A stretch of DNA of 64,000 bases from CAIWHR01 sp963830485 (GTDB lineage: Bacteria > Pseudomonadota > Gammaproteobacteria > Burkholderiales > Casimicrobiaceae), in assembly GCA_963830485.1 (NCBI GenBank), contig CAWHNE010000005.1, positions 124,001 through 188,000 on the forward strand. Reading direction: 5' to 3'. The position numbers and the translations under genes were made by a program. The first letter of the stretch is position 1; each line of letters begins with the position of its first letter. Positions 41,269 through 49,755 of the stretch are shown piece by piece. The notes beneath the pieces were generated by a model, which worked only from the letters and a program-made list of their open reading frames with translations, ran no database searches and was not told where the DNA came from.

Positions 41269-42060
41269 ATGTCCGTCAAGATCAAATCGCCCGACGACCT
41301 CGCGAAGATGCGGGTCGCGGGCCGACTCGCCTCGGAGCTGCTCGACCACCTGACATCGCACGTGCGCGCCGGCGTCACGACCGGCGAACTCGACCACATC
41401 GCCCACGAGTACCAGGTTGGCGTGCAGCAGGTCATTCCGGCGACGCTCAACTATGCGCCGCCCGGGCATTCGCCATTCCCGGCGACGATCTGCACGTCGG
41501 TCAACCATGTCGTGTGCCACGGCATCCCCGGCGAGAAGAAGTTGAAGCCCGGCGACATCGTCAACGTCGACGTGACGGTGATCAAGGATGGCTGGCACGG
41601 CGACTCGAGCCGGATGTTCTACGTCGGCACGCCTTCGATCCAGGCGCGGCGCCTGGTCGAGACCACCTACGAGGCGATGTGGCGCGGGATCCGCGTGGTG
41701 CGCCCCGGCGCGCATCTCGGCGACATCGGCCACACGATCCAGAAATTCGCGGAAGGCCACGGCTACTCGATCGTCCGCGAGTTCTGCGGCCACGGCATCG
41801 GCGCGCAGTTCCACGAGGAGCCGCAGGTGCTCCACTACGGTCGGCCGGGCACCGGTCTCCAGCTCACGCCCGGGATGGTCTTCACGATCGAGCCGATGAT
41901 CAATGCCGGCCGCGCCGCTATCCGCAGCCTCGCCGACGGCTGGACCATCGTTACCGCCGACCACTCGCTGTCGGCGCAGTGGGAACACACGGTGGCCGTC
42001 ACGAACGACGGGTTCGAAGTGCTGACCGTGTCCCCCGGCGCGCCGCCGCCCCCGAGTTGA
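41269..42060 (+). CDS. map: methionine aminopeptidase, type I
   Basis: 263 residues; removes the initiator Met. The N-terminus (SVKIKSPDDLAKMRVAGRLASELLD) and all five metal ligands are visible: VNVDVTVIKDGWHGDSSRMF (two Asp), FCGHGIGAQFHEEPQV (His), FTIEPMI (Glu) and WEHTVAV (Glu). Start ATG 41269 fits homologs; an in-frame GTG at 41248 overlaps the dapD stop and is the alternative. Its stop overlaps the TTG start proposed for glnD (TTGA). Confidence 0.93.
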   Translation: MSVKIKSPDDLAKMRVAGRLASELLDHLTSHVRAGVTTGELDHIAHEYQVGVQQVIPATLNYAPPGHSPFPATICTSVNHVVCHGIPGEKKLKPGDIVNVDVTVIKDGWHGDSSRMFYVGTPSIQARRLVETTYEAMWRGIRVVRPGAHLGDIGHTIQKFAEGHGYSIVREFCGHGIGAQFHEEPQVLHYGRPGTGLQLTPGMVFTIEPMINAGRAAIRSLADGWTIVTADHSLSAQWEHTVAVTNDGFEVLTVSPGAPPPPS

Positions 42061-44663
42061 ACCATTCGTTCGCGCCGCTCTCGACGCGCGCGGAGCGCCC
42101 GCCGGTGGACCTTGCCCGCCGCTGCCGTGAGGCGCTCGTCGAGGCGCGCGCGTCGCTCCGCGCGGAATTCGCAGCGCGCCCCGACACGGCGCGCCTCCTC
42201 CGCGAGTCCGCGCGGGCCGTCGATCGCGTCGTCTCGACGATCTGGAGCGAGCTCGCCGCGCCGCCCGATTTCGCACTGGTCGCCGTCGGCGGCTACGGAC
42301 GCAGCGAGCTGTTCCCGCACTCCGACGTCGATGTCCTTATCCTGCTGCCGCGCGAGCTCGATGCCTCGAGCACGGTCTTCGTCGAGCGATTCGTCGGGAT
42401 GCTGTGGGATGTCGGGCTCGACACCGCGCACAGCGTCCGGACGATCGCCGAGTGCGAGAGCGAGATGGCGAGCGACGTCACGGTCCGGACGAGCCTGCTC
42501 GAGCACCGGTTCATCGCCGGCTCGCGGAGCCTGTTCCGAAGCTTCCGGCGCGCGTTCGCCGCCGCGATGGATCCGCGCCATTTCTACGAGGCGAAGGCGC
42601 TCGAGCAGCAGCAGCGGCACCTCAAGTACCACGATACCGCGTACAACCTCGAGCCGAACCTGAAGGAAAGTCCCGGGGGCCTGCGCGACCTGCAGACAGT
42701 CCTGTGGATCGCTCGCGCGGCCGGCCTCGGCCGTTCGTGGCGCGAGCTCGCGCAGGCGGGGCTCATCACGATGCAGGAAGCGCGCACCGTATCGAGGCAG
42801 GAGCGCGTGATCGGCGCGCTGCGCGTGCGGCTCCACTATCTTGCGGGCCGGCGCGAAGATAGGTTGGTGTTCGACCTGCAGACCGCACTCGCGCGCGAGA
42901 TCGGACTCGCCGACACGCCGGCGAAGCGCGCGAGCGAACAGCTCATGCAGCGCTATTACCGCGCCGCCAAGCTGGTCCGCCAGGTCAACGTGATCCTGCT
43001 CCAGAATCTGCACGCGCGGCTGTTCCCGATTCCGGCCGAGCCGGTGCCGGTCGACGACGATTTCCAGGCGATCGACGAGCTGCTGGATCTGCGCGACGAG
43101 ATGCTCTTCGAGCGCCGGCCGTCCGCGATGCTGGACGCGTTCCTGACGATGCAGCGGCACGCGGAGCTCAAGGGGATGTCGGCGCGGACGCTGCGCGCGT
43201 TGTGGCGCAATCGCAACCGCATCGACGCCCGCTTCCGCCGCGATCCGCAGAACCGCGCACGTTTCCTGCAGGTCTTTCGCGAGCCGCGCGGCCAGACGCA
43301 CGAGCTCAGGCGGATGAACCTCTACGGGATCCTCGGCCACTGCCTTCCGGCCTTCGGCCGCATCGTCGGGCAGATGCAGCACGACCTCTTCCACGTTTAC
43401 ACGGTGGACGAGCACATCCTGATGGTCATTCGCAATCTGCGCCGCTTCAGCGAGCCGCAGCACGCGCACGAATATCCGCTCTGCTCGCGCCTCATGGCCG
43501 ACTTCGAACGCAAGGAGGTGCTCTATCTCGCCGGGCTGTTCCACGACCTCGCGAAGGGGCGCGGCGGCGACCACTCGGTGCTGGGCCAGCGCGACGCGCG
43601 CCGCTTTTGCCGCGCGCACGGCCTCGCGCCCGAGGATGCGGAGCTCGTCGGTTGGCTCGTGCGAGAGCACCTGACGATGTCGTCGACAGCGCAGAAGCAG
43701 GACCCTTCGGACCCGGAAGTCGTCGACGCCTTCGCCCGGAAGGTCGGCAGCCTGCGGCGGCTCGTCGCGCTCTACGTGCTGACGGTGGCCGACATCCGCG
43801 GCACGAGCCCGCGCGTGTGGAACGCCTGGAAGGCGCAACTCCTCGAGGACCTCTTCCACGCGACGCGACGCGTGCTCGCGGGCGAAGGCGCAGCGCGGAC
43901 GCTGCAGGACTCCTTGCAGCAGCGGCAGGACGAGGCATGCCGCCTCCTGCGGTTGTACGCCGTTCCGCCGGACGCCGAGCGGGCGTTGTGGCGGCATCTC
44001 GACATGCCCTACTTCATGCGCCACACGGCCGAGGAGATCGCGTGGCACGCGCGCCACCTCTACTGGCGGGTCGAGCGGCCCGCGCCGGTCGTCAAGGTTC
44101 GGCTCGCGCGCTCGGGCGCCGGTCTGCAGGTGCTGGTCTACCTGCCCGACCAGAAGCAGCTTTTCGCCCGTGTCTGCGGCTACTTCGGACGACGCGGCCT
44201 GTCGATCCTCGAGGCGAAGATCCACACGACGCGCCACGGCTACGCACTCGACACGTTCGCGATCCACGATCCCGCCGATCCCGGCGCGTCCTATCGCGAC
44301 ACGATCCAGCTGATCGAGTTCGAGCTCACGCAGGTGCTGCGGGAGGCGCGCCCGGTCGAGGCGCCGGTGCCCGGCCGCGTCAGCCGCCAGCTGCGACACT
44401 TTCCGCTTTCGCCGTCCGTGCAGATCTTCCCCGACGACAAAGGCACGCACCACATCCTCGAGATTGTCGCCGGCGACCGCCCGGGCCTACTCGCGCAGAT
44501 CGCCTGGACGCTCGCCCAGGCGAATGTCAACGTCGCCAGCGCGCGGATCAACACGCTGGGCGAGCGCGCCGAGGACGTCTTCCTGATCGACGGCGCGCGC
44601 CTGCACGACGAGCAGGCGCTGTTGAGGCTCGAAACCGCGCTCTACGATCAACTACGGGTCTAG
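42057..44663 (+). CDS. glnD: bifunctional uridylyltransferase/uridylyl-removing enzyme GlnD
   Basis: About 868 residues. GlnD senses glutamine and adds or removes UMP on PII proteins. Domains: nucleotidyltransferase (AVGGYGRSELFPHSDVDVLI near residue 75), a linker helical domain with ESPGGLRDLQTVLWIAR, HD phosphohydrolase (LAGLFHDLAKGRGGDHSVLG near residue 490), and two C-terminal ACT domains (about 690-770 and 800-865, the second with LEIVAGDRPGLLAQIAWTLA). The start is taken as TTG 42057 overlapping the map stop; GTG 42105 is another option. No ribosome site decides the matter. Confidence 0.93.
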   Translation: MNHSFAPLSTRAERPPVDLARRCREALVEARASLRAEFAARPDTARLLRESARAVDRVVSTIWSELAAPPDFALVAVGGYGRSELFPHSDVDVLILLPRELDASSTVFVERFVGMLWDVGLDTAHSVRTIAECESEMASDVTVRTSLLEHRFIAGSRSLFRSFRRAFAAAMDPRHFYEAKALEQQQRHLKYHDTAYNLEPNLKESPGGLRDLQTVLWIARAAGLGRSWRELAQAGLITMQEARTVSRQERVIGALRVRLHYLAGRREDRLVFDLQTALAREIGLADTPAKRASEQLMQRYYRAAKLVRQVNVILLQNLHARLFPIPAEPVPVDDDFQAIDELLDLRDEMLFERRPSAMLDAFLTMQRHAELKGMSARTLRALWRNRNRIDARFRRDPQNRARFLQVFREPRGQTHELRRMNLYGILGHCLPAFGRIVGQMQHDLFHVYTVDEHILMVIRNLRRFSEPQHAHEYPLCSRLMADFERKEVLYLAGLFHDLAKGRGGDHSVLGQRDARRFCRAHGLAPEDAELVGWLVREHLTMSSTAQKQDPSDPEVVDAFARKVGSLRRLVALYVLTVADIRGTSPRVWNAWKAQLLEDLFHATRRVLAGEGAARTLQDSLQQRQDEACRLLRLYAVPPDAERALWRHLDMPYFMRHTAEEIAWHARHLYWRVERPAPVVKVRLARSGAGLQVLVYLPDQKQLFARVCGYFGRRGLSILEAKIHTTRHGYALDTFAIHDPADPGASYRDTIQLIEFELTQVLREARPVEAPVPGRVSRQLRHFPLSPSVQIFPDDKGTHHILEIVAGDRPGLLAQIAWTLAQANVNVASARINTLGERAEDVFLIDGARLHDEQALLRLETALYDQLRV

Positions 44664-44674
44664 CGACACGAGCG

Positions 44675-44757
44675 GGGAGCGCGTCCGGAGGCCGACCCCT
44701 CGGCTTTCCGATTCGCGCAGGAGGCGCGGAGGCCGAACCGGCGAGCCGCTCGCGGCG
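44675..44757. repeat. 83-bp direct repeat, copy 1
   Basis: Begins 11 bases after the glnD stop. It is nearly identical (about 80 of 83 positions) to 44910-44992 in the same orientation. The block contains GCGGAGGCCGAACCGGCGAG followed by CCGCTCGCGGCG. Confidence 0.85.
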
Positions 44758-44817
44758 CGGCCTCCGCATCGCCTCTGCTGGTCGCCGCGCCGCGCTGTCG
44801 GCCGCCTGCGCCGACTC

Positions 44818-44909
44818 GCGATCGCTCGCTCCCCCTCGGCGCTGCGCGCCCGGGGGAACGCGCAACCGGCGAGCAGGGCCCCCAAGCTTGCTTGGGGATG
44901 CGAGCGATC
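44818..44909. other. hairpins between the 83-bp repeats
   Basis: CCCCAAGC-tt-GCTTGGGG (44880-44897) is a perfect 8-bp stem. Outside it, CGATCGCTCGC (about 44819-44829) is complementary to GCGAGCGATCG (44900-44910), so a larger folded structure is possible. It lies between convergent glnD and def, where a bidirectional terminator would be expected, but T tracts are lacking. Confidence 0.45.
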
Positions 44910-44992
44910 GGGAGCGCGTTCGGAGGCCGACCCCTCGCCTTCCCGATTCGCGCAGGAGGCGCGGAGGCCGAACCGGCGAGCCGCTCGCGGCG
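44910..44992. repeat. 83-bp direct repeat, copy 2
   Basis: Same orientation as 44675-44757. Its last base abuts the def stop codon (44993-44995), so this repeat also begins exactly where a coding region ends. With copy 1 and the hairpins it fills the whole 329-base gap between glnD and def; no gene is seen in it. Confidence 0.85.
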
Positions 44993-45523
44993 CTACTCCT
45001 CTACCGTCGCGACGTCGGGGAACAAGATGTCGGTGAAGCCGAACTGCCGGAAGTCGCGCATCCGCATCGGGTAGAGGATGCCCATGAGGTGATCGCACTC
45101 GTGCTGGACGACGCGGGCGTGAAAGCCCATCACCTCGCGCACGAGCGGCCGCCCGGACGGATCGAAGCCTTCGTAGCGTAGGCGCGCGTAGCGCGGCACG
45201 ACGCCGCGCAGCCCCGGCACCGAGAGACAGCCTTCCCACCCCTCCTCCATCTCGTCGCCCAGCGGCGTCAGCACGGGGTTGACGAGCTCGGTGTAGGGGA
45301 CTGGCTCCGCGTCGGGATAGCGCGGATTTCGCTCGACACCGAAGATCACCACCTGCCAAGGGACCCCGATCTGTGGTGCCGCGAGGCCGGCTCCGTCCTG
45401 CGCGGCCATCGTGTCGCGGAGGTCGGCGAGCAGCGCGGCAAGCTCGGGCGTACCGAACGCGGTCACGGGCCGCGACGACTGCAGGAGCCGCGGGTCCCCC
45501 ATGCGCAGCACCTCGCGGATCAT
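44993..45523 (-). CDS. def: peptide deformylase
   Basis: 176 residues; Fe2+-dependent removal of the N-formyl group. The three family motifs are intact: GAGLAAPQIGV near residue 45, EGCLSVPGLRG near residue 97 and QHECDHLMGILY near residue 140 (HExxH with Cys ligand in motif 2). The start ATG 45523 overlaps the MTI phosphorylase stop (ATGA), so the two are cotranslated. The usual partner fmt is not adjacent, so this may be a second def gene. Confidence 0.93.
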   Translation of the reverse strand: MIREVLRMGDPRLLQSSRPVTAFGTPELAALLADLRDTMAAQDGAGLAAPQIGVPWQVVIFGVERNPRYPDAEPVPYTELVNPVLTPLGDEMEEGWEGCLSVPGLRGVVPRYARLRYEGFDPSGRPLVREVMGFHARVVQHECDHLMGILYPMRMRDFRQFGFTDILFPDVATVEE

Positions 45524-46257
45524 ACGAGCGGCACGACGTGCTCGAGCAGCGCGCGGACCTTGTCCATTGCGGCCTCGAGCACGCGGGAGATGCCGTCCAT
45601 TGAGACCGCGTGCGCCGAGTCCTCGCGTCCCGCCGCGTGATTCACGACGACGGCGATGGAGACGTAAGGCAACTCGAGCTCGCGCGCGAGCGCCGCTTCC
45701 GGCATGCCGGTCATGCCGACCAGCGTCGCGCCGTCGCGGTCGAGCCGATCGATCTCGGCCGCGGTCTCGAGCCGCGGGCCCGAGACCGCGCCGTAGACGC
45801 CCCCGTCGGTGACCGCGATGCCGGCATCGCCGGCTGCCTTGAGGCACAACGCGCGGAGCGACGGCGTGTACGGGTGGGTGAAATCGATGTGCACGACACG
45901 CTGGTCGCCGCCGTCGAAGAAGCTGCCCTCCCGGTCGTGCGTGTAGTCGATCAGCTGGTGCGGCAGGACCAGATCGCCCGGCGCCACGCCGCGGATTCCC
46001 CCGACCGAGGCCACCGCCAGCACCGCCGTCGCGCCGCGGGCCTTGAGCGCCCAGAGATTCGCGCGGTAATTGACGCGGTGCGGCGGAATCGTGTGACCAT
46101 GGCCATGCCGCGCGAGAAAGACCGTGTCGCGGCCCGCGATCTGGCCGAAGAGCAGCGCGGAGGACGGCTCGCCATAGGGGGTGCGGACCACTTCCCGGTG
46201 GGCGACTGCGAGCGTCGACAGCCGGGTGAGGCCGCTTCCGCCGATGATTGCGAGCAT
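45520..46257 (-). CDS. mtnP: S-methyl-5'-thioinosine phosphorylase (MtnP/PNP family)
   Basis: 245 residues; purine-nucleoside-phosphorylase fold. IIGGSGLTRL at the N-terminus, FLARHGHGHTIPPHRVNYRAN (phosphate-binding block), VGMTGMPEAALARELELPY and VVNHAAG match the MTA/MTI phosphorylase family. The short length and presence of a separate MTA deaminase at 33070 suggest the thioinosine-preferring type, which yields hypoxanthine and 5-methylthioribose 1-phosphate. Specificity is inferred. ATG 46257 is preferred over an upstream in-frame ATG at 46308. Coupled to def. Confidence 0.82.
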   Translation of the reverse strand: MLAIIGGSGLTRLSTLAVAHREVVRTPYGEPSSALLFGQIAGRDTVFLARHGHGHTIPPHRVNYRANLWALKARGATAVLAVASVGGIRGVAPGDLVLPHQLIDYTHDREGSFFDGGDQRVVHIDFTHPYTPSLRALCLKAAGDAGIAVTDGGVYGAVSGPRLETAAEIDRLDRDGATLVGMTGMPEAALARELELPYVSIAVVVNHAAGREDSAHAVSMDGISRVLEAAMDKVRALLEHVVPLV

Positions 46258-46461
46258 GGAAATTGCTTGAAAACGAGGCTGGATGGGCGGCGGGGATCGA
46301 TCGGGCACGCCAGCGGGCGGATCCGACCCCAGCGGGACGGCGCCGGCCGGCGCGGACGCCGGGGTGGAAGTCCCCGCCGATTCATGACATTATCATGGAA
46401 ACCTGCGCCGGGGGCTGATGCGGGCTCCGCTGCGCCGTGATTGTAGCCCCGGGGCCCCCAC

Positions 46462-47634
46462 ATGTACCTCGACCGACTGTTCAGGCTGATGGCGGAGAAG
46501 CAGGCATCCGACCTGTTCATCTCTTGCGGCGCGCCGATCAACATCAAGGTCAACGGCGTGGTCACGCCCATCTCGACCCAGCCGATGGACGTCGAGACGG
46601 TGCGGCGGATCGCCTATGAGCTCATGAGCAAGGAGCAGGCGCGCGAGTTCGAGAACGAGCTCGAGATGAACCTGTCCCACCTCGACCGGGCCGTCGGCAA
46701 TTTCCGGATCAACATCTTCCGGCAGCGCGGCACGATCTCGCTGGTGATCCGCTTCGTCCGGAGCCACATTCCGGCCTTCGAGGACCTGCGGCTGCCGCCG
46801 GTGCTCCTCAACATCGTGATGGAGAAGCGCGGACTCGTGCTGATCGCCGGCGCGACCGGCTCGGGCAAGTCGACGACACTCGCGGCGATGATCGACTACC
46901 GCAACAGCAACAAGTCGGGCCACATCCTGACGATCGAGGACCCGATCGAGTACCTGTTCGAGCACAAGCAGAGCATCATCAACCAGCGCGAGCTCAACGT
47001 CGACACGCAGAGCTACCAGAACGCGCTGCAGAACGGGCTGCGCGAAGCGCCCGATCTCATCATGATCGGCGAGATCCGCGACCGCGAGACGATGCAGCAG
47101 GCGCTGCTGCACACGCTGACGGGCCACCTGTGCCTGTCGACGCTGCACGCGAACAACAGCTACCACGCGCTGTCGCGGATCATCAACATGTTCCCCCACG
47201 ACGCCCGCTCCGGCCTGCTGTCCGACCTCTCGATCGGTCTTCGCGCCATCGTCTGCCAGCGCCTCGTGCGCAATCTCGAGGGCGAGCTGCAGCCGGCCGT
47301 CGAGATCCTGCTCAACACGTCGCTCATCGCCGAGCTCATCAAGAACGGCGAGATCGTGCAGATCAAGGAAGCGATGGAGCAGTCGCTCTACCCGGGCTCG
47401 CAGACTTTCGAGCAGGCGCTCTCGCGCCTCTACCTCGACGGCCAGATGAGCTACGACGAGGCGATGACCGCCTCCGACTCGCCGACCAACCTCGCCTGGC
47501 TCATCAACCAGAACTCGCCGACCGCACGGGTCGAGGGTCTCGCGGTGCAAGCGGGCGATGGCGATCCGAAGCGGCCGCAGAGCGATTTCACTGCGCTGCA
47601 CATCGACGCCGAAATGTTGGATCGTCCCCACTGA
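46462..47634 (+). CDS. pilU: type IV pilus retraction-type ATPase PilU
   Basis: 390 residues; hexameric secretion ATPase. Walker A LIAGATGSGKSTTLAAM near residue 132, Walker B DLIMIGEIRDRETM near residue 200, and the His box HTLTGHLCLSTLHANNSYHAL. The long C-terminal tail and the MYLDRLFRLMAEKQASDLF opening fit PilU rather than PilT. PilU assists PilT in pilus retraction. No pilT or other pil gene is in the window; a PilU-like gene beside dapE occurs in other betaproteobacteria. Confidence 0.88.
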   Translation: MYLDRLFRLMAEKQASDLFISCGAPINIKVNGVVTPISTQPMDVETVRRIAYELMSKEQAREFENELEMNLSHLDRAVGNFRINIFRQRGTISLVIRFVRSHIPAFEDLRLPPVLLNIVMEKRGLVLIAGATGSGKSTTLAAMIDYRNSNKSGHILTIEDPIEYLFEHKQSIINQRELNVDTQSYQNALQNGLREAPDLIMIGEIRDRETMQQALLHTLTGHLCLSTLHANNSYHALSRIINMFPHDARSGLLSDLSIGLRAIVCQRLVRNLEGELQPAVEILLNTSLIAELIKNGEIVQIKEAMEQSLYPGSQTFEQALSRLYLDGQMSYDEAMTASDSPTNLAWLINQNSPTARVEGLAVQAGDGDPKRPQSDFTALHIDAEMLDRPH

Positions 47635-47680
47635 GGGAAGGCGCCGTCACGTGCGGCGCCGCTTTGCTACCATTGGGCGC

Positions 47681-48856
47681 ATGGATGTCGTCGCCCGATC
47701 CGCCGCGTCTTCGACCGTCGATCCCACGCTCGCCCTCGCCCGCGCGCTGATCGCGCGGCCGTCGATCACGCCCGATGACGCGGGCTGCCAGGCGTTGATT
47801 GCCGCCCGGCTCGCGCCGCTCGGCTTTCGCTGCGAGACGCTGGTCGCGGGCGGTGTCACGAATCTCTGGGCGCGGCGCGGCAGGAGCCGGCCGCTCGTCT
47901 GCCTCGCCGGCCACACCGATGTCGTGCCTACCGGTCCGCGCGAAGGTTGGCAGTCGGACCCGTTCGCGCCGACCGAGCGCGAGGGCTGGCTCTACGGCCG
48001 CGGCGCTGCCGACATGAAGTCGTCGCTCGCCGCGTTCGTCACGGCGGTCGAAGCCTTCGTCGGCGACCACGCGCAAGCCGGTGGCTCGATCGCACTGCTC
48101 CTCACGTCCGACGAGGAAGGCCCCTCCGTCGACGGCACGGCGCGCGTCGTCGAGAAGCTCGCGGCCGCGGGGGAAGCGATCGACTTCTGCGTGGTCGGCG
48201 AGCCGACGTGTGTCGAGCGCCTGGGCGACATGATCAAGAACGGCCGCCGCGGCACGCTGTCGGGCACGCTCACCGTACGGGGCGTCCAGGGTCACGTCGC
48301 CTATCCGCATCTGGCGAGAAACCCGATCCACCAGGCAGCGCCGGCGCTGGCGGAGCTCGCGGCGACGCGCTGGGACGACGGCGACGCGTACTTTCCGCCG
48401 ACAACGTGGCAGTGCTCGAACGTTCACGCTGGCACCGGTGCGACCAACGTGATTCCCGGCGTGCTCGAAGCGATGTTCAATTTCCGCTACGCACCGGCCA
48501 GCACGCGCGACTCGCTGCGTGAACGGCTCGAAGCGGTGCTTGCGCGCCACGGGCTCGACTACGCGCTCGCGTGGACGGGCTCAGGCAAGCCCTACCTCAC
48601 GCCGCGCGGCGCGCTCGTCGGGATCGTGAGCGACGTCCTCCGCGAGGTCGTCGGCGTCACGCCGGAGGTCTCCTGCACCGGCGGGACGTCCGACGGGCGG
48701 TTCATCGCCGACATCTGTCGCGAAGTGGTCGAGCTTGGCCCGGTCGGCGCCTCGATCCACCAGCTGAACGAGCGGGTCCGTGTGGCGGACCTGCCGCTGC
48801 TTGCGCGGATCTACCGGCGGATCCTCGAGCAGCTGCTGTTGCCCGGTTCGCGGTGA
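47681..48856 (+). CDS. dapE: succinyl-diaminopimelate desuccinylase
   Basis: 391 residues; M20-family zinc hydrolase that releases LL-diaminopimelate. Metal and catalytic motifs: CLAGHTDVVPTGP near residue 75, YGRGAADMKSSLAAFV near residue 107, LTSDEEGPSVDGT near residue 140, GEPTCVERLGDMIKNGRRG, and the C-terminal HQLNERV. Its TGA shares one base with the ATG of prmB. It completes the dapC-dapD-dapE route. Confidence 0.94.
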   Translation: MDVVARSAASSTVDPTLALARALIARPSITPDDAGCQALIAARLAPLGFRCETLVAGGVTNLWARRGRSRPLVCLAGHTDVVPTGPREGWQSDPFAPTEREGWLYGRGAADMKSSLAAFVTAVEAFVGDHAQAGGSIALLLTSDEEGPSVDGTARVVEKLAAAGEAIDFCVVGEPTCVERLGDMIKNGRRGTLSGTLTVRGVQGHVAYPHLARNPIHQAAPALAELAATRWDDGDAYFPPTTWQCSNVHAGTGATNVIPGVLEAMFNFRYAPASTRDSLRERLEAVLARHGLDYALAWTGSGKPYLTPRGALVGIVSDVLREVVGVTPEVSCTGGTSDGRFIADICREVVELGPVGASIHQLNERVRVADLPLLARIYRRILEQLLLPGSR

Positions 48857-49755
48857 TGACGACGGCCGCGCACGACCTCGAAACGCTGCGCGACTGGCTG
48901 CGCTACGCCGTGTCGCGGTTCGGCGAGGCGAAACTCGTCTTCGGGCACGGCACGGACAACGCCTACGACGAGGCCGCGTATCTGCTGCTCCATGCACTCT
49001 CGTTGCCGCTCGACCGGCTCGAGCCGTTCCTCGATGCGCGGCTGACGCAGCCCGAACGCGCGCATCTTGAGCAACTCCTCGCGCGCCGGATCGACCAACG
49101 CGTGCCGGCGGCGTATCTCACGCACGAGGCCTGGCTCGGCGAGTTCCGTTTCTACGTCGACGAGCGCGTGCTGATTCCCCGCTCGTTCATCGCCGAGCTC
49201 CTCCCCGACGGTCTCGCGCCGTACGTCGGGCCGCCGGAGAAGGTCGCGACGGCGCTCGACCTGTGCACGGGATCCGGCTGCCTTGCGATCCTGGTCGCGC
49301 ACGCGTATTCGAGCGCCGACGTCGACGCCGTCGACATTTCGTCGGATGCGCTGACGGTCGCCCAGCGCAACGTCGCCGACTATGGGCTGGCCGACCGGAT
49401 CAACCTGATCCGCTCGGACCTCTTCTCGAACCTCTCCGAGAAGAGCTACGACCTCATCATCAGCAATCCCCCGTACGTGACGGCGGTGGCGATGGAGGAG
49501 TTGCCGCCCGAGTACCGGCACGAGCCCGGGCTCGCGCTCGCGGGGGGCGAGGACGGTCTCGACGCGGTCCGCACGATCATCGCCGAGGCACCGCGGTTCC
49601 TGAATCCCGGGGGCATGCTGGTGGTCGAAGTCGGGAACAATCGCGCCGCCGCGGAGCTCGCTTTCCCACGCCTGCCGTTCGTCTGGCTCGAGACTGTGGG
49701 CGCCGCCGACAGCGTGTTCCTGCTTTCGCGCGAGGAGCTGGTCGCCGGGCGCTGA
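48856..49755 (+). CDS. prmB: ribosomal protein uL3 glutamine methyltransferase
   Basis: 299 residues; N5-methylates a glutamine of protein L3. N-terminal helical domain, then SAM motif LDLCTGSGCLAILVAHAY near residue 135 and the glutamine-binding IISNPPYVTAVAMEELPPEY (NPPY motif) near residue 205. The FYVDERVLIPRSFIAELL segment is typical of PrmB rather than PrmC. Translationally coupled to dapE, a conserved pairing, and convergent with the MscS gene, the stops being adjacent. Confidence 0.94.
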   Translation: MTTAAHDLETLRDWLRYAVSRFGEAKLVFGHGTDNAYDEAAYLLLHALSLPLDRLEPFLDARLTQPERAHLEQLLARRIDQRVPAAYLTHEAWLGEFRFYVDERVLIPRSFIAELLPDGLAPYVGPPEKVATALDLCTGSGCLAILVAHAYSSADVDAVDISSDALTVAQRNVADYGLADRINLIRSDLFSNLSEKSYDLIISNPPYVTAVAMEELPPEYRHEPGLALAGGEDGLDAVRTIIAEAPRFLNPGGMLVVEVGNNRAAAELAFPRLPFVWLETVGAADSVFLLSREELVAGR

